A DNA stretch of 64,000 nucleotides from Prionace glauca (taxonomy: Eukaryota; Chordata; Chondrichthyes; Carcharhiniformes; Carcharhinidae), in the NCBI GenBank assembly GCA_037974335.1, contig CM075741.1, positions 32,608,497 to 32,672,496 on the forward strand, read 5' to 3'. Both the position numbers and the translations under genes were made by a program. The notes below the pieces were generated by a model that worked only from the letters and a program-made list of their open reading frames with translations, did no database searches and was not told where the DNA came from. This document shows, one piece after another, positions 1 to 10,900 of this stretch (position 1 is its first letter; each line of letters starts with the position of its first letter).

Positions 1-612
1 GTGTGTGTATAGGTGTGTGTGTGAATGGGAGTGTGTGTGAATGGGAGTGTGTGTGAGAGTGTGTGTGTCTGTGAGTGAGTGTGTGTGTCTGGGTGAGAGT
101 GTGTGTGTCTGTGAGTGAATGTGTGTGTCTGGGTGAGAGTGTGTGTGTCTGGGTGAGAGTGTGTGTGTCTGTGAGTGAGTGTGTGTGCCTGGGTGAGAGT
201 GTGTGTGTCTGTGAATGAGTGTGTGTGTCTGGGTGAGAGTGTGTGTGTCTGGGTGAGAGTGTGTGTGTCTGTGAGTGAATGTGTGTGTCTGGGTGAGAGT
301 GTGTGTGTCTGGGTGAGAGTGTGTGTGTCTGTGAGTGAGTGTGTGTGTCTGGGTGAGAGTGTGTGTGTCTGGGTGAGAGTGTGTGTGTCTGTGAGTGAAT
401 GTGTGTGTCTGGGTGAGAGTGTGTGTGTCTGGGTGAGAGTGTGTGTGTCTGGGTGAGAGTGTGTGTGTCTGTGAGTGAGTGTGTGTGCCTGGGTGAGAGT
501 GTGTGTGTCTGTGAATGAGTGTGTGTGTCTGTGAATGAGTGTGTGTGTCTGGGTGAGAGTGTGTGTGTCTGGGTGAGAGTGTGAGTGTCTGGGTGAGAGT
601 GTGTGAGATTAC
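1..612. repeat. GT-rich minisatellite, 20-bp unit
   Basis: Tandem array of a 20-bp unit in two main versions (gtgtgtgtctgggtgagagt and gtgtgtgtctgtgagtgagt). Because three units make 60 bp, both strands stay open for long stretches, so a cysteine/valine-rich frame at 175-456 is an artefact. The version order repeats at about 60-120 bp, suggesting a higher-order unit. The array runs off the left edge. Confidence 0.95.
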
Positions 613-613
613 A

Positions 614-741
614 GGGTGAATTTTCCCATTCTACCCACCATGGGAATCATAGCGGGTGAGAGACGGATCACACAAAGGTCCGTTGACATTGGGCGGAATT
701 TTCCGGTTTCAGTGTGAGCGCAGCCGGAATATCCCACCCTT
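614..741 (-). repeat. Unclassified interspersed repeat, copy 1
   Basis: About 130 bp resembling 796-900 in the same orientation and 10660-10797 in the opposite one. Shared blocks are a 'gattttcc' motif, a 'aggtccattgac'-type block and a 'ggaatcgg' block. No coding content is seen and the class is unknown. Confidence 0.55.
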
Positions 742-795
742 TGTGTGAGTAAGAGTCAGTGCGGATGTATGAGCAAGAGTATGTTTGAGATTGTG

Positions 796-900
796 GGGCA
801 AATTTTTCTCTTCCACTCACCGCAGGAATCGGAGCAGGAGAGCGACAAATCATGGAAAGGTCCATTGACCTTGGGTGGGATTTTCCAGTTTTGGAGCGAG
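796..900 (-). repeat. Unclassified interspersed repeat, copy 2
   Basis: Second copy of the family at 614-741. It runs directly into a LINE fragment at about 900, so its left end is probably truncated. Confidence 0.55.
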
Positions 901-1390
901 TGTTGTTGGAACTGCACCCGTCCAGGCAAATGAAGAATATCCCATCACACTCCTGACTTGTGCCTTGTAGATGATTGACAGGCTTTGGGGAGTCAGGAGG
1001 TGAGTTACTCACTGGAATATTCTTAGCCTCTGACCTGCTGTTGGAGCTATTGTGTTTATGTGATAAGTCCAGTTGATTTTCTGGTCAATGGTAACCCCAG
1101 GATGTTGACAGTGTGGGATTCAGTGATGGTTACACCATTGAATGTCAAGGGACAGTGGTTGGTGTGTCTCTTTTTGGTGATGCCAATTGACTGGCATTTG
1201 TGTGGCATGAATGTCACTTGTCACCCCAAGCCTGGATGTTGTCCAGACTTGTTGCATTTGAACATGGACTGCTTCAGTATCTGAGGAGTCACGAATGGCG
1301 CTGAACATTATGCAATCATCGGCAAACATCCCACTTCTGACCTTATAACAGAGGGACGCAGCTGAAGATGCTTGGCTCTCGGACACATGT
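900..1390 (-). mobile_element. LINE fragment with RT 'FADD' box
   Basis: The minus-strand reading contains MFADDCIMFSAIRDSSD, which fits the reverse-transcriptase catalytic (Y/F)ADD box followed by the usual downstream region of a non-LTR element. The same family recurs at 11270-12495. The fragment lacks the rest of the RT and the endonuclease. Clade not assigned. Confidence 0.65.
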
Positions 1391-1505
1391 CTTTTTGGTA
1401 GCTGTCAAGTGAAAGAAGTAACTGCAGCTCAGAATTCACACTTGGTACAAATATAGTTAGGTTTAAGTGAGGATAGCTTCTTCCTTGTAATTTATTTTGT
1501 TAACA

Positions 1506-1832
1506 GTGAGAGAGTGGCGGTACAGTGGCACAGTCGTTAGCACTGCTGCCTCACAGCACAAGGGACCCAGGTTCAATTCTGGTCACTGTCTGTGTGGAGT
1601 TTGTACATTCTCCCCGAATCTGCGTGGGTTTCCTCCAGGTGCTCCGGTTTCCTCTAACACTCCAAAGATGAGCAAGTTGAGTTGATTGGCCATGCTAAAT
1701 TGACCCTAGTGATAGGAGGATTAGCAGGTTAAATATGTGGGTTTTGCGGAAGTAGGGCCTGGGTGGTATTGTGGCCAGCGCAGACTCGATGGGCCAAATG
1801 GCCTCCTTCTGCACTATGGGGATTAACTAAAA
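1506..1832 (+). mobile_element. tRNA-headed SINE (HE1-like), CR1-type tail
   Basis: The tRNA-like head has a B-box-like ggttcaattct and the 'gttagcactgctgcctcacag' type block. The body carries 'ggtttcctcc' and 'ggccatgctaaattgaccc', and the tail carries 'gatgggccaaatggcctcc' and 'ctgcac'. This is the commonest SINE of the window (type 1). Confidence 0.85.
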
Positions 1833-1854
1833 TGGAGATTGTTCTCCCTGGAAA

Positions 1855-1994
1855 GAACAAAGAACAAAGAACAAAACAGCACGGGAAACAGGCCCTTCGG
1901 CCCAACGAGCCCGCGCCGCTGTCCCATGGTCAGTAACCTATTCATGATTTTAGTCTATGCCTAATGTGTGAGGATCCAATATAGGGACAATTTG
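1855..1994 (-). mobile_element. CR1-like LINE 3' end
   Basis: Begins with three gaacaaa repeats (the minus-strand 3' terminal short repeats of a CR1-like LINE) followed by 'acaggcccttcggcccaac', the usual LINE 3' UTR motif here. Only the extreme 3' end remains. Confidence 0.65.
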
Positions 1995-2120
1995 TTACCC
2001 AATCAATCAGCCTAAAAGCACATTTTTGGGATGTGGGAGGAAACCGGAGTACCCGGAGGAAACCCACGCAACCATGGGGAGAACGCGCAAACTCCCACGG
2101 ACACAGGCCCAAATCCATGT
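1995..2120 (-). mobile_element. Type-1 SINE fragment
   Basis: Minus-strand SINE body ('gggaggaaaccggagtaccc', 'gggagaacgcgcaaactcc'). The tRNA head is missing. Confidence 0.6.
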
Positions 2121-2167
2121 GTCCGCACAGCAACAGAGATAGCCTCTGAGCTGTCATGATGAAAGAT

Positions 2168-2520
2168 GGGGAATATGAGAGGTATAGATTGGGTGAACGG
2201 TTGGAAGCTTTTTCCCAGGGTAGAAATGACAATTACAAGGCACACAAGTTCAAGATAATGGGGAGGGAAGGTGCAGTGGAGATGTGCAGGGGAGGTTTTT
2301 TACACAGCGAGTGATGAGAGCCTGGAATACACTTCCAAATGAGGTGGTTGAGCCAATTAAGTTAGCCACATTTAAGACTTATCTTGATAGGCATATGAAC
2401 AAATGGGGAATAGAGGGATATAAGCGATTGCTTTACGTAGATAAACATGACTGGCGCAGATTTGGAGGGTCAAAGAATCTCTTCCTGTGCTATTCTGTTC
2501 TTTGTTCTTGTTCTTTGAGT
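2168..2520 (+). mobile_element. CR1-like LINE 3' end
   Basis: Encodes the C-terminal end of a CR1-like ORF2 (RFFTQRVMRAWNTLP, then EVVEPIKLATFKTYLDRHM) followed by a 3' end 'ttctgttctttgttcttgtt'. 5'-truncated, as is usual for LINE copies. Confidence 0.8.
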
Positions 2521-2535
2521 CTATGATTTGAATTG

Positions 2536-2670
2536 CACAAATTTGAATTGCAGTAGATGAAAGAACTATGTGGTCACGTTGTGTTACTCTGTAGCACATC
2601 AACAGGTAACATCTCAGAAGTGCAGAATATGGTTCTGGTACATGGTGAGCTTTTAGTTTTGGGCAGGTTG
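2536..2670 (+). repeat. 135-bp local duplication, copy A
   Basis: Near-identical (about five mismatches) to 5514-5648 in the same orientation, 2978 bp away. Neither copy is a recognised repeat and no coding function is seen. Confidence 0.8.
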
Positions 2671-3632
2671 CTTTAGGAGATTTTGGTCAGGCATTAACTC
2701 TACTGTTGGAAACTTGGAATGCTAACCATTCTGTTCTTTGTGCATATTCTGCCCTTTAGCTCATCAACAAGACAATTAAGCAGGCATGAATCCTTTTGTT
2801 TTGCCGAAGGAGTTGTTATGCCAAGAAGAAATTAAAATTGGTTAAGAATTGTAAATAATGTAGAATAGTTCAACCTTCATGTTGGATGTAAAAGCAAAAC
2901 TCTGTGACCTCTTTCGCAAACTAACAAATTGGAACCAAATGCAGATTAGTCGGAATGCGTCAAAGTTAAATTCCTTTCAGTCACCAGATGGTGATGATAA
3001 ACTAAAGCGATAATCTGAAGTCATCCACCTATGTTTAGATCAAAAATAACTTCACCCTCTGTACTTCTCAAATTTCTATGGAAAATTACATAACCCCCTG
3101 TGTAAAAACCTTGTTGAAGACATTATAAAAGAAAATCATTAGTTTTGTTTATTTCACCTTTGTGAAGCACTCGAAATGTGTTAGTACATTAAATGGACTA
3201 CAATAGGAATTGATATCATTGCAAGTATGTTCAAAAAGTATTTAGAATTAGAATACTGATGTCTGATAGCAATACTGATGCCAGTTAAAAAAGTCATCTT
3301 AAAAACATTACATAGAGAAAGGAAACCACAACTAGCTCAGAGCTAATGTGAGTTCATATTGACCCTAAAGCTTGACTACCTTCTTTGCAAGAAAACATTA
3401 CCACAGAACACTCGAATTTTTACTTTTTGTTAGCCGCTTCGATTGCCTCGCAGTAAGAAACATAACAGATATATAAAGGGCAAATGTTGTATCTATGCAC
3501 ACAACCAATTATTACACATGTAGATACAGAGAGTTTCCATGGTGATTGCTCACCCCTTGACTATTTACCAGGTAAAACAAAGAGCGGTTTTCTCCTCAAA
3601 CTGGAGATTACAGTAGCATTAAGAGTTTCCAA
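2671..3632. other. AT-rich stretch, nothing recognised
   Basis: No coding exon, RNA gene or repeat could be supported on either strand. Confidence 0.5.
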
Positions 3633-3823
3633 ACCATAGAACCCTACAGTGCAGAAACAGGCCCTTCGGCCCATCGAGTCTGCACCGAACACAATCCCAC
3701 CCAGACCCTATCCCCATATCCCTACACATTTACCTGCTAATCCCTCTAACCTACACATCCCAGGACACTGAGGGGCAATTTTAGCATAGCCAATGAACCT
3801 AACCCGCACATCTTTGGACAACA
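3633..3823 (-). mobile_element. Type-1 SINE, 3' part
   Basis: Starts with the tail 'accctacagtgcagaaacag' and 'ggcccatcgagtctgcac' in reverse orientation and breaks off after 'cacatctttggac', so the tRNA head is missing. Confidence 0.75.
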
Positions 3824-4068
3824 TGTTTGTGGTTGATTTGCTTTTGGGTCACTGTGTGTGGCGGTGAAGGTATCAGGAGAGACACAGTACACTGATGTAG
3901 TAGTTTGGTCTACTGAAGATCAGGAAGATGCAGGTTTGTCTTTCTAAAGATAGGCCTAAGCTTAGCTCTGGTGTCGATCAGAGAGAGGGCATGAATATAA
4001 AGTGCTTTCCTGTACAATGGGAGAAAAATCAAATCACACAGCGCTCTTTCTAGTCACAAGTCCTGCAA
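3824..4068. other. Unassigned stretch between two SINEs
   Basis: No coding content. It has a repeat-like look but could not be matched within the window. Confidence 0.4.
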
Positions 4069-4360
4069 TATCATAGAATTTTTATTGTGCAGAAGGAGGC
4101 CATTCAGCTCATCAAGACTATATTGACAACAATCCAACCTAAGCCTATCCCTGCAATATCACTTATTTACCTTGCTAATACCCTTGACACTAATTTACCA
4201 CAGTCAATCCACCTAACCTGCACATTTTTGGACTGTGGAAGGAAACCCATGCAGAGAAATGTGCAAGCTCTACACAGACAGTTACCCGGGGCTGGAATTA
4301 ACCCGGGTCTCTGGTGCTGTGAGGCAGCAGGCCTAGTCACTATGCCACCATGCTGCCCTT
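4069..4360 (-). mobile_element. Type-1 SINE, near full length
   Basis: Reverse-orientation SINE from tail ('cagaaggaggccattcagctc') to tRNA head ('ctgtgaggcagcaggcctag', 'tgccaccatgctgccc'). Confidence 0.8.
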
Positions 4361-5513
4361 AGCACAAATCCCAAAAGAGGTTACAGTTTCTATGCTAGTT
4401 CAGAAGGGTATGTGGAAGTGACAGGGGAAAAAAATCTGCATTTAGCAAAAAAAAATACATTTTTATATCATAATTCTTAAAGGTGATTATTTCTTCTAAA
4501 TCTGATTGGTTAGGCTGAATGTGGTTGATAAAGTAATGTCATGTTAAAACATAAAACATGCTGCACATGAAGAGACAAGATACGTACAAATGTTCACAGA
4601 GTTACTGATACTAATAGCACAACGCAGACATTGCATAGGAAGTGAAAAGAAAACGTAATTTAAATTAAACAAGGACACCCACTGAGACACTGTGGTATTG
4701 CTGACATTTTGTGGTTAGCTTCAACATCGCATTGAGATGTCATTACTGATGTCCACATTTCCTGAACTTGTTTTTCAATGCCATTCTGTACAACGTTATT
4801 CTTCTGTACAGTTTTTGCACAAGCCTCCAAAGTGACAATGACTTTGGTTTCTAATTCAGTAAATTCTTAATATCTTCTTTGAATATTAAGAACAAAGAAA
4901 TTTTGTTAACAGGCTTATAAACCTCCTCAACACTGAGGGTGGATATTGGTTGCTCAGTCCACCCTACAGTGCTATAGAGATTTTTTTTTCAAATCAGGCC
5001 GTTGCTGAGATGTAGCCTTTTGAGTTCCATGGAGAAACCTCGTGAAGCATGAAAAGCATTTGCTCAAGGAATCAGCGAGGTGTAAAAGATTCTGACTCAC
5101 AATATAAGGGGGTATCAATCTGAGCTTTTTAAACAGCATTAGATTCTCGATGGAGAGGGAGAATGGGAGAGTCAAGAAATTTTACAATTTTGATATTGTG
5201 GAAAAGGAATGAGAGAAGATGCTGTAATAAATCTTGTGTCAATGTTGGAGAGCGTGAATGAAATTGAGAAAGGTCACTAGCTGTAATGTATCTGGGGATT
5301 GAGAGACAAATAGCAAGTTTAAAGAAGTTGTGATAGAGCAGTAATAAGAAGAAGATGACAAATTGGAGATGAAACAAACAACACAATGTAGTTATAATTA
5401 AAATAAATATCCCAGTTGAAATACTTTCAAAATTTAAAGTTGTCCAGCCATTTCCATTTTAAAATGCAAACTTCTGAGTAGGCTGCAGAGATTTATTTAA
5501 TTAGTTTCTGAAT
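4361..5513. other. AT-rich stretch, nothing recognised
   Basis: Short open frames on the minus strand at 4972-5386 have no family resemblance and no splice context; not called as genes. Confidence 0.45.
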
Positions 5514-5648
5514 CACAAATTTGAATTGCAGTAGATGAAAGAACTATGTGGTCACTTTGTGTTACTCTGTAGTACATCAACAGGTAACATCTCAGAAGTG
5601 TGGAATATGGTTCTGGTACATGGTGAGCTTTTACTTTTGGGCAGGTTG
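5514..5648 (+). repeat. 135-bp local duplication, copy B
   Basis: Partner of 2536-2670. It is followed closely by a SINE, whereas copy A runs into unrelated DNA. Confidence 0.8.
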
Positions 5649-5659
5649 AAGCACAAAAA

Positions 5660-6027
5660 GGTCCTTGAGTTTAAGTTTATCATCAGCATCATTGATTCCC
5701 TGCAGTGCAGAAGGAAGCTATTCGACCCATTGTGCCTGCACCAACTCGCGAAGAGAGCATTTTAACCAGGCCCTATTCCCATAACTTAATTTATTCCAAT
5801 AATCCCCCTAACCTGCATATCTTCGAATACTAAGTGGCAATTTATGATGGCCAGTCAACCTAATCTGCATATCTTTGGACTGTGGGAGGAAACTGGAGCA
5901 CCTGCAGGAAACCCATGCAGTCTCAGGGAGAATGTGCAAACTCCACACAGTCACCCAAGGCTGGAATCGAACCAGAGTCCCTGATGCTGTGAGGTGGGAG
6001 TGTTAACCATGTGCCACCATGATACCG
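5660..6027 (-). mobile_element. Type-1 SINE with doubled internal unit
   Basis: Reverse-orientation SINE whose 'cctgcatatctt...' segment occurs twice (about 5812 and 5860), a tandem expansion also seen in other copies. Confidence 0.75.
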
Positions 6028-6185
6028 AGTTCATGATTGATTGATAGAAACAAGAATTAGTCCAATAACTAAGATGAAAAATGTTCATAAGTTCATTTCA
6101 GAAAATATGAAAGATTGAATATGAAAAGGTTTTGGTGAGCCCTTGAAATTGGACCATGGCTGAATGGATATTGCATTCCCATTTG

Positions 6186-6490
6186 TTGGGGAATCGAGAA
6201 CTAGAGGGCATAGGTTTACGTTAAGACAGCAAAGAATTAATGGGAACCTAAGGAGCAAGTTTTTTTACACAGAGGGTGGTACGTATGTTGAATAAGCTGC
6301 CAGAGGAAGTGACCGAGGCAGGGACATTGATAACATTTAAAAGGCATTTGAACAGATACATGGATAGGAAAGGTTGAGAGAAATATGTGCCAAATGCAGG
6401 CAATTGGGGTTAGCTCAGGTGGTTTTGTTCGACATGGACCAGTTTATGCTGTAGGGCCTGTATCCACACTGTAGATTCTAATATTTTATG
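6186..6490 (+). mobile_element. CR1-like LINE 3' end
   Basis: Degenerate ORF2 C-terminus (agagggtggt... block) and a 3' UTR with 'gtagggcctgtatccacactg'. 5'-truncated and old. Confidence 0.65.
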
Positions 6491-6822
6491 CTTCTGTGAA
6501 CTGTAATGGCACAAGCATGCAACTAAAAGCAGATAGACATGTTATGGGTAGTTTTCTCTTCTCTTGATGGTATTTGCAGCAAACAATATGCAGCAAGAAC
6601 CACATAAAATTATACAATTCAGCTGTAAGGATGTGACTCTAACCCCCAAAAATGTCAGTTTTGAATGTGTGCTGATTAGCCGTTCTCAATATTTTAAAAT
6701 CTTGCTACCAATGCAATGCAGCCAACCTCTGCTGGAATATTGCAACTTTGGCTGCCAGATCCAAACGCGTTGATTCTCGGCTGCGCTGTCTCTGCCAAAC
6801 AAGGTTTCTTCTGAGTTTCATC
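6491..6822. other. No gene recognised
   Basis: Unique-looking DNA; no exon or repeat supported. Confidence 0.4.
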
Positions 6823-7000
6823 ACAGAATCATAGATATCATAGAATCCTATAGTGCAGAGGAAGGCTATTCGGCCCATTGAGTCTGCATGTACCACAATC
6901 CAACTCAGGCTCTATCCCCATAACTCCATGCTTTCACCCTCGCTAATCTCCCTGACACTGAGGGGCAATTTAGCATGACCAATCCACCTGGCCCTCTCTG
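6823..7000 (-). mobile_element. Type-1 SINE, 3' half
   Basis: Reverse-orientation tail ('atagaatcctatagtgcag', 'cggcccattgagtctgcatg') and body; truncated before the tRNA head. Confidence 0.7.
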
Positions 7001-7888
7001 TGTCCTCCGTAACCACTTTATATTACACAATAAACCTTCTCAGCTCCACACACTTAAACATCAGACTGGCGCTGTGTAGTTTCACACATGAAGAGTCAGT
7101 GTAATGAAATATAAGAAGACTTGTTCTATTCCTGGAAACCATGTCCGAATAAAAGCCAGTACCATAATCAAGGTATAAGGACATTAAAGGAGGCAAGCTT
7201 GGGATTATTTGTTTAAAATTACAAGCTCTGTCATGGAATGATTCATGAGAGCATCTATATAACCTCTTCGGATATTTGTAGTATCAACTAAGTTATTCAT
7301 CTCTATACATTGACAAAATATATAATACCTTGGAATAAAGCAAGTTATCTACCACCTAAGGTATATGTCTCACATGTATTATTTGAAAGTTAATGTAGCA
7401 TATTTGCGTGTCAGTTTACATTCACTATTCTTCAAGAAGTTGATTAAGGATCCTTTTGCTATTGACAATAAGTACAGATTAAAGATTAAATGTTCTTCAA
7501 AGGCTTCTGTGGCATCCTTTAAAAGAAGTGTGGAGATGCCTGACAACAGAAGAGACTTAAAAGCAGTGAGAGGAGAGAGGGGAGAGAAAGGCAATTTTTC
7601 AGTGAGATAAAAGAGTAATATTTGATCCCTCCCCTCCTATGCAAATGGTATGCTGTTCTATCATAATATACCTGTGACATATGTACAAGCGGCAGCTTGT
7701 ACTAAGCAGGCAGCACTGCTTAGTACTTGAAATAGTACTTGATTTTACTTTAACAAACTCTTACATTGCAAAAAGAGTTGCATAAGAATGCTATGACTAC
7801 ATTGACATACTTTAGCTAATAACAAAAGTACTGTCCATGCTCCAGGTTGGTGTTACTTGCAAGGAAATTAACATGATTCATCTGAAGA
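7001..7888 (-). other. Probable 3' UTR and downstream flank of CD7-like gene
   Basis: AT-rich and without repeats. The part nearest 7888 must be 3' UTR if exon 4 is terminal; the transcript end is not resolved. Confidence 0.4.
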
Positions 7889-7990
7889 CTAACGTCCTGT
7901 GCTTTGAGTTCGCACCAGGTTCATATCTTCATACACCGAGTTTGGAACTCTTGTACGCTTTGGCTGGTCACGATGGCAGTTCCTCTTCAG
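7889..7990 (-). CDS. CD7-like exon 4: cytoplasmic tail with YEDM
   Basis: Acceptor ttttcttctttag, then 33 codons and TAG. It begins LKRNCHRDQPKR, a basic stop-transfer stretch, and contains VPNSVYEDMNLV. The tyrosine motif and its distance from the membrane match the CD7 tail. The 3' UTR continues below 7889; no AATAAA was confidently found. Confidence 0.85.
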   Translation of the reverse strand: MKRNCHRDQPKRTRVPNSVYEDMNLVRTQSTGR

Positions 7991-10900
7991 CTAAAGAAGA
8001 AAACACATTTTTAGAAAAACAACATTTCTTTGAATTATTATTTCAGTTTCTAATTGGAGAACCCTGGTCCCGAGAGAAAACTGGAAGATCCCAGAAATGC
8101 TCATTCGAGAGTAGCACTACAGTTATTGGTGTATTCTACTTTATCATAAAAAGACAAATTTCCATGTTATTTACCATTGCCTTTGTAATGTTACAGGGAG
8201 TCCCCAGAGATTCACAGCTACAGAGTGTCCCCAAGACAGAAATATTTGAGATTCACAGAATTAAACATCTGTATAAATGGTACAAGGAGTTGCAGAAATC
8301 AGAATGAGCATTGCAGTTGAAGATGCTCTCACTTCCTCCCCTGCATGTATTAACCAGGAAGCAGTGAGGTTCTGAGGAGAGGAGAATTGCTGTACTTAGC
8401 TTACCTAACTGTAAAATGCTCATGCCTCATTTTATGTCTCTGGCATCTTCAACCTTCAACAGTGAGTTCAGCAGTAAATCGAATCCAGGGTTCAATAATA
8501 ATGAGGCAGACACACTTATGGGTGTGTACTATGGGCCCCCAAACAAGCAGGATAGAAGATTAAATACGTAATTGAATTTCAGAATTTCAGAAATGTGTTG
8601 AAACATTAAGGCAGCAATGGTAGGAGATTTTAACTACCCAAGTATTAACTGGGACAGTTTTAGTGAGCAAGGTAGGAAGGGAGCAAAATTCTTAAGTTGC
8701 ATCAGGAGAACTTTTTAAGCCAGTACATAGAAAGCCCAACAAGCCAGGAGGTAATTCTGGACTAAATATTTGGAAATGAGTCTGGGTAAGTGAAAGGTGC
8801 ATCAGACGGTGACCATAATTCAACTAGATTTAGAATGGTTATGGAAAAGGATAAGGGAGGGCTGGAAATAAAATTTCTTAAATGGAGAAAGCCTAATTTT
8901 ATTAAGGTAAAATACAATTTGGCACAAGTGTATTGGGAGCAGTTACTTAGAGATAAAGCTTTGTCAGAGCAGTGGGAAGAGATAGTGAGAGTACAGGGCA
9001 AATATGTTCCTGCAAAGGCAAAGAACAGGACAAAGAACAGAAAACCCTTGATGTCAAGGGACTTCATCACCTTCAAAACCTCTCTGGTCACAGATGAAGT
9101 GTCAGAGAATTGCAAATATTGTCCCATTATAAAAAAAGGGAGGTAGGGATAGACCAGGAGATTAAAAGCCAGTCAATCTAACCTCAGTGTTAGAGAAGTT
9201 ACAAAAAATAATTCTGAGGGACAGAATTTATTGCCCTTGGATAAACATGAATTAATCAGGGATAGTCAGCATGGATTTTGTTGAGGGAGGGTCATGTTTA
9301 ACAAATTTAATTGAATTTTTTGAAGAAGTAACCAGGATTATTGATGAAGGTGATGCATTTAATGCTGTCTATATGGACTTCAACAAAGTTTTAGATAAAA
9401 TCCTTCATAGCAGACTGGCCAAGAAAGTAAAGGCCCATGGGATCCAAGGCAAAGTGACACATTGGACCCAAGATCTGCTGAGTGATAGCAAGCATAGGGT
9501 GATGGCTGAGGGCTGCTTCTGTGATTGGAAGTCTGTTTCCTGTATGGTTCTGCAGAGCTCGATGCTGTGGCCCTTGCTATTTGTGATGCACATTATTGAT
9601 TTGGACTTAAATGTCGGGGCAATAATTACGAAGTTCACAAATGACATGAAAATTGGTGGGGTGGTAAAAAATGAAGAGGATTACCATAGACTGCAAGAAG
9701 ATATCAAAGTAGAACAGTGGCAAATAAAATTCAACCTGGAAAAGTGTGAAGTAATGCACTTGGGGAGAGCTAACAAGGCAAAAGATTACACTACGAATGG
9801 TAGGACTGTGGAAATTACTAATGATCAGAGGTGCATTGGAGTGCATATCCACAAATCCCTGATTGTGGCAGGGCAGGTGGATAAGGTTGTTAATATGGAA
9901 TTTGGGATACTTGTCTTTATTAGCTGAGGTATAGAATACAAGAGGAGGAAGGTCATTCTGGAAGTGTATAAAATGTTGATCAGGCCACATCTGGCGTACT
10001 GTGTGAGGTTCTGGACACCACATTATGGGAAGGATGTGATTTCACTGGAAAGGGTGCAGAGGAGATGTTGCCTGAGCTATGAGGAAAGAGTGGACAGGCT
10101 GAGGTTATTTTCCTTGGAGCAGTGAAGATTGAGAGGGGACCTGATGGACGTGTATAAGATTATGAAGGGCATAGATAGGGTGGATAGGAAGGCACTTTTT
10201 CCATTAGTAGAGATTTCAATAACCAGGGGGTATAATTTTAAGTTAAGAGGTAGAAGTCTAAGAGTGGAGTTGAGGAGAAACTGGTGGTGAGATTCCAAAA
10301 CTCATTGCCTGAAAGCATGGTTGAGTCAGAAACTCTTATGCCATTTAACAGGTATTTAGATATTTACTTGACATTCAACAATCCATGTCATCACGCCTAG
10401 AATTGCACTCCACAGATTATTTTTGAGTTCTTTCATGGTACATTGATGAGAATGACACGTCCAGCATTTGTTGCTCAAATTCTTAATTTTCAAGGTGTTG
10501 AGATAGTCAGTCAGACTCTTTTCTAAGACTGGTTTGTTTTTCTATGATTTCATGTGGGTTAGATTCATTTCTCAATCACAAATCTGCTGTTTAAAGAGGA
10601 TGGAGTTTTGAGGGCAACAAAATATTTGGGCTGCTAGAAATGATTTTAGAAATGATTCAGACAGAGTGGGTGAGATTTTCCAACCGTGCTTGCTCCGAAA
10701 CTGGAAAATCTTACCCGAGGTCAATGGACTTTTCCATGGTCCACCCCTTGCCTGCTCCAATTCCCATAGTGGGCGGAAGGGGAAAATCCACCCCAATGTA
10801 TGTCTTAAACAGGTATGAGGTGAAGCAGGTGATAATACATACGTAGATCGTCATTTTCAAATAGATGGCAAAGGCCATACAATATATGCTTTTACCAATT

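Noticed and set aside
175-456. 93-residue valine/cysteine-rich open frame
   Set aside because: It lies wholly in the 20-bp GT minisatellite; three units give 60 bp, so the frame stays open by arithmetic.
1506-1570. tRNA gene
   Set aside because: The tRNA-like box motifs belong to SINE heads; no cloverleaf with an intact acceptor stem is present.
3824-4068. LTR-like fossil
   Set aside because: No terminal motif or matching second end could be pointed to; left as unassigned.
7837-8307. 156-codon plus-strand frame
   Set aside because: It is antisense to CD7-like exon 4 and its acceptor, and its product resembles nothing known.
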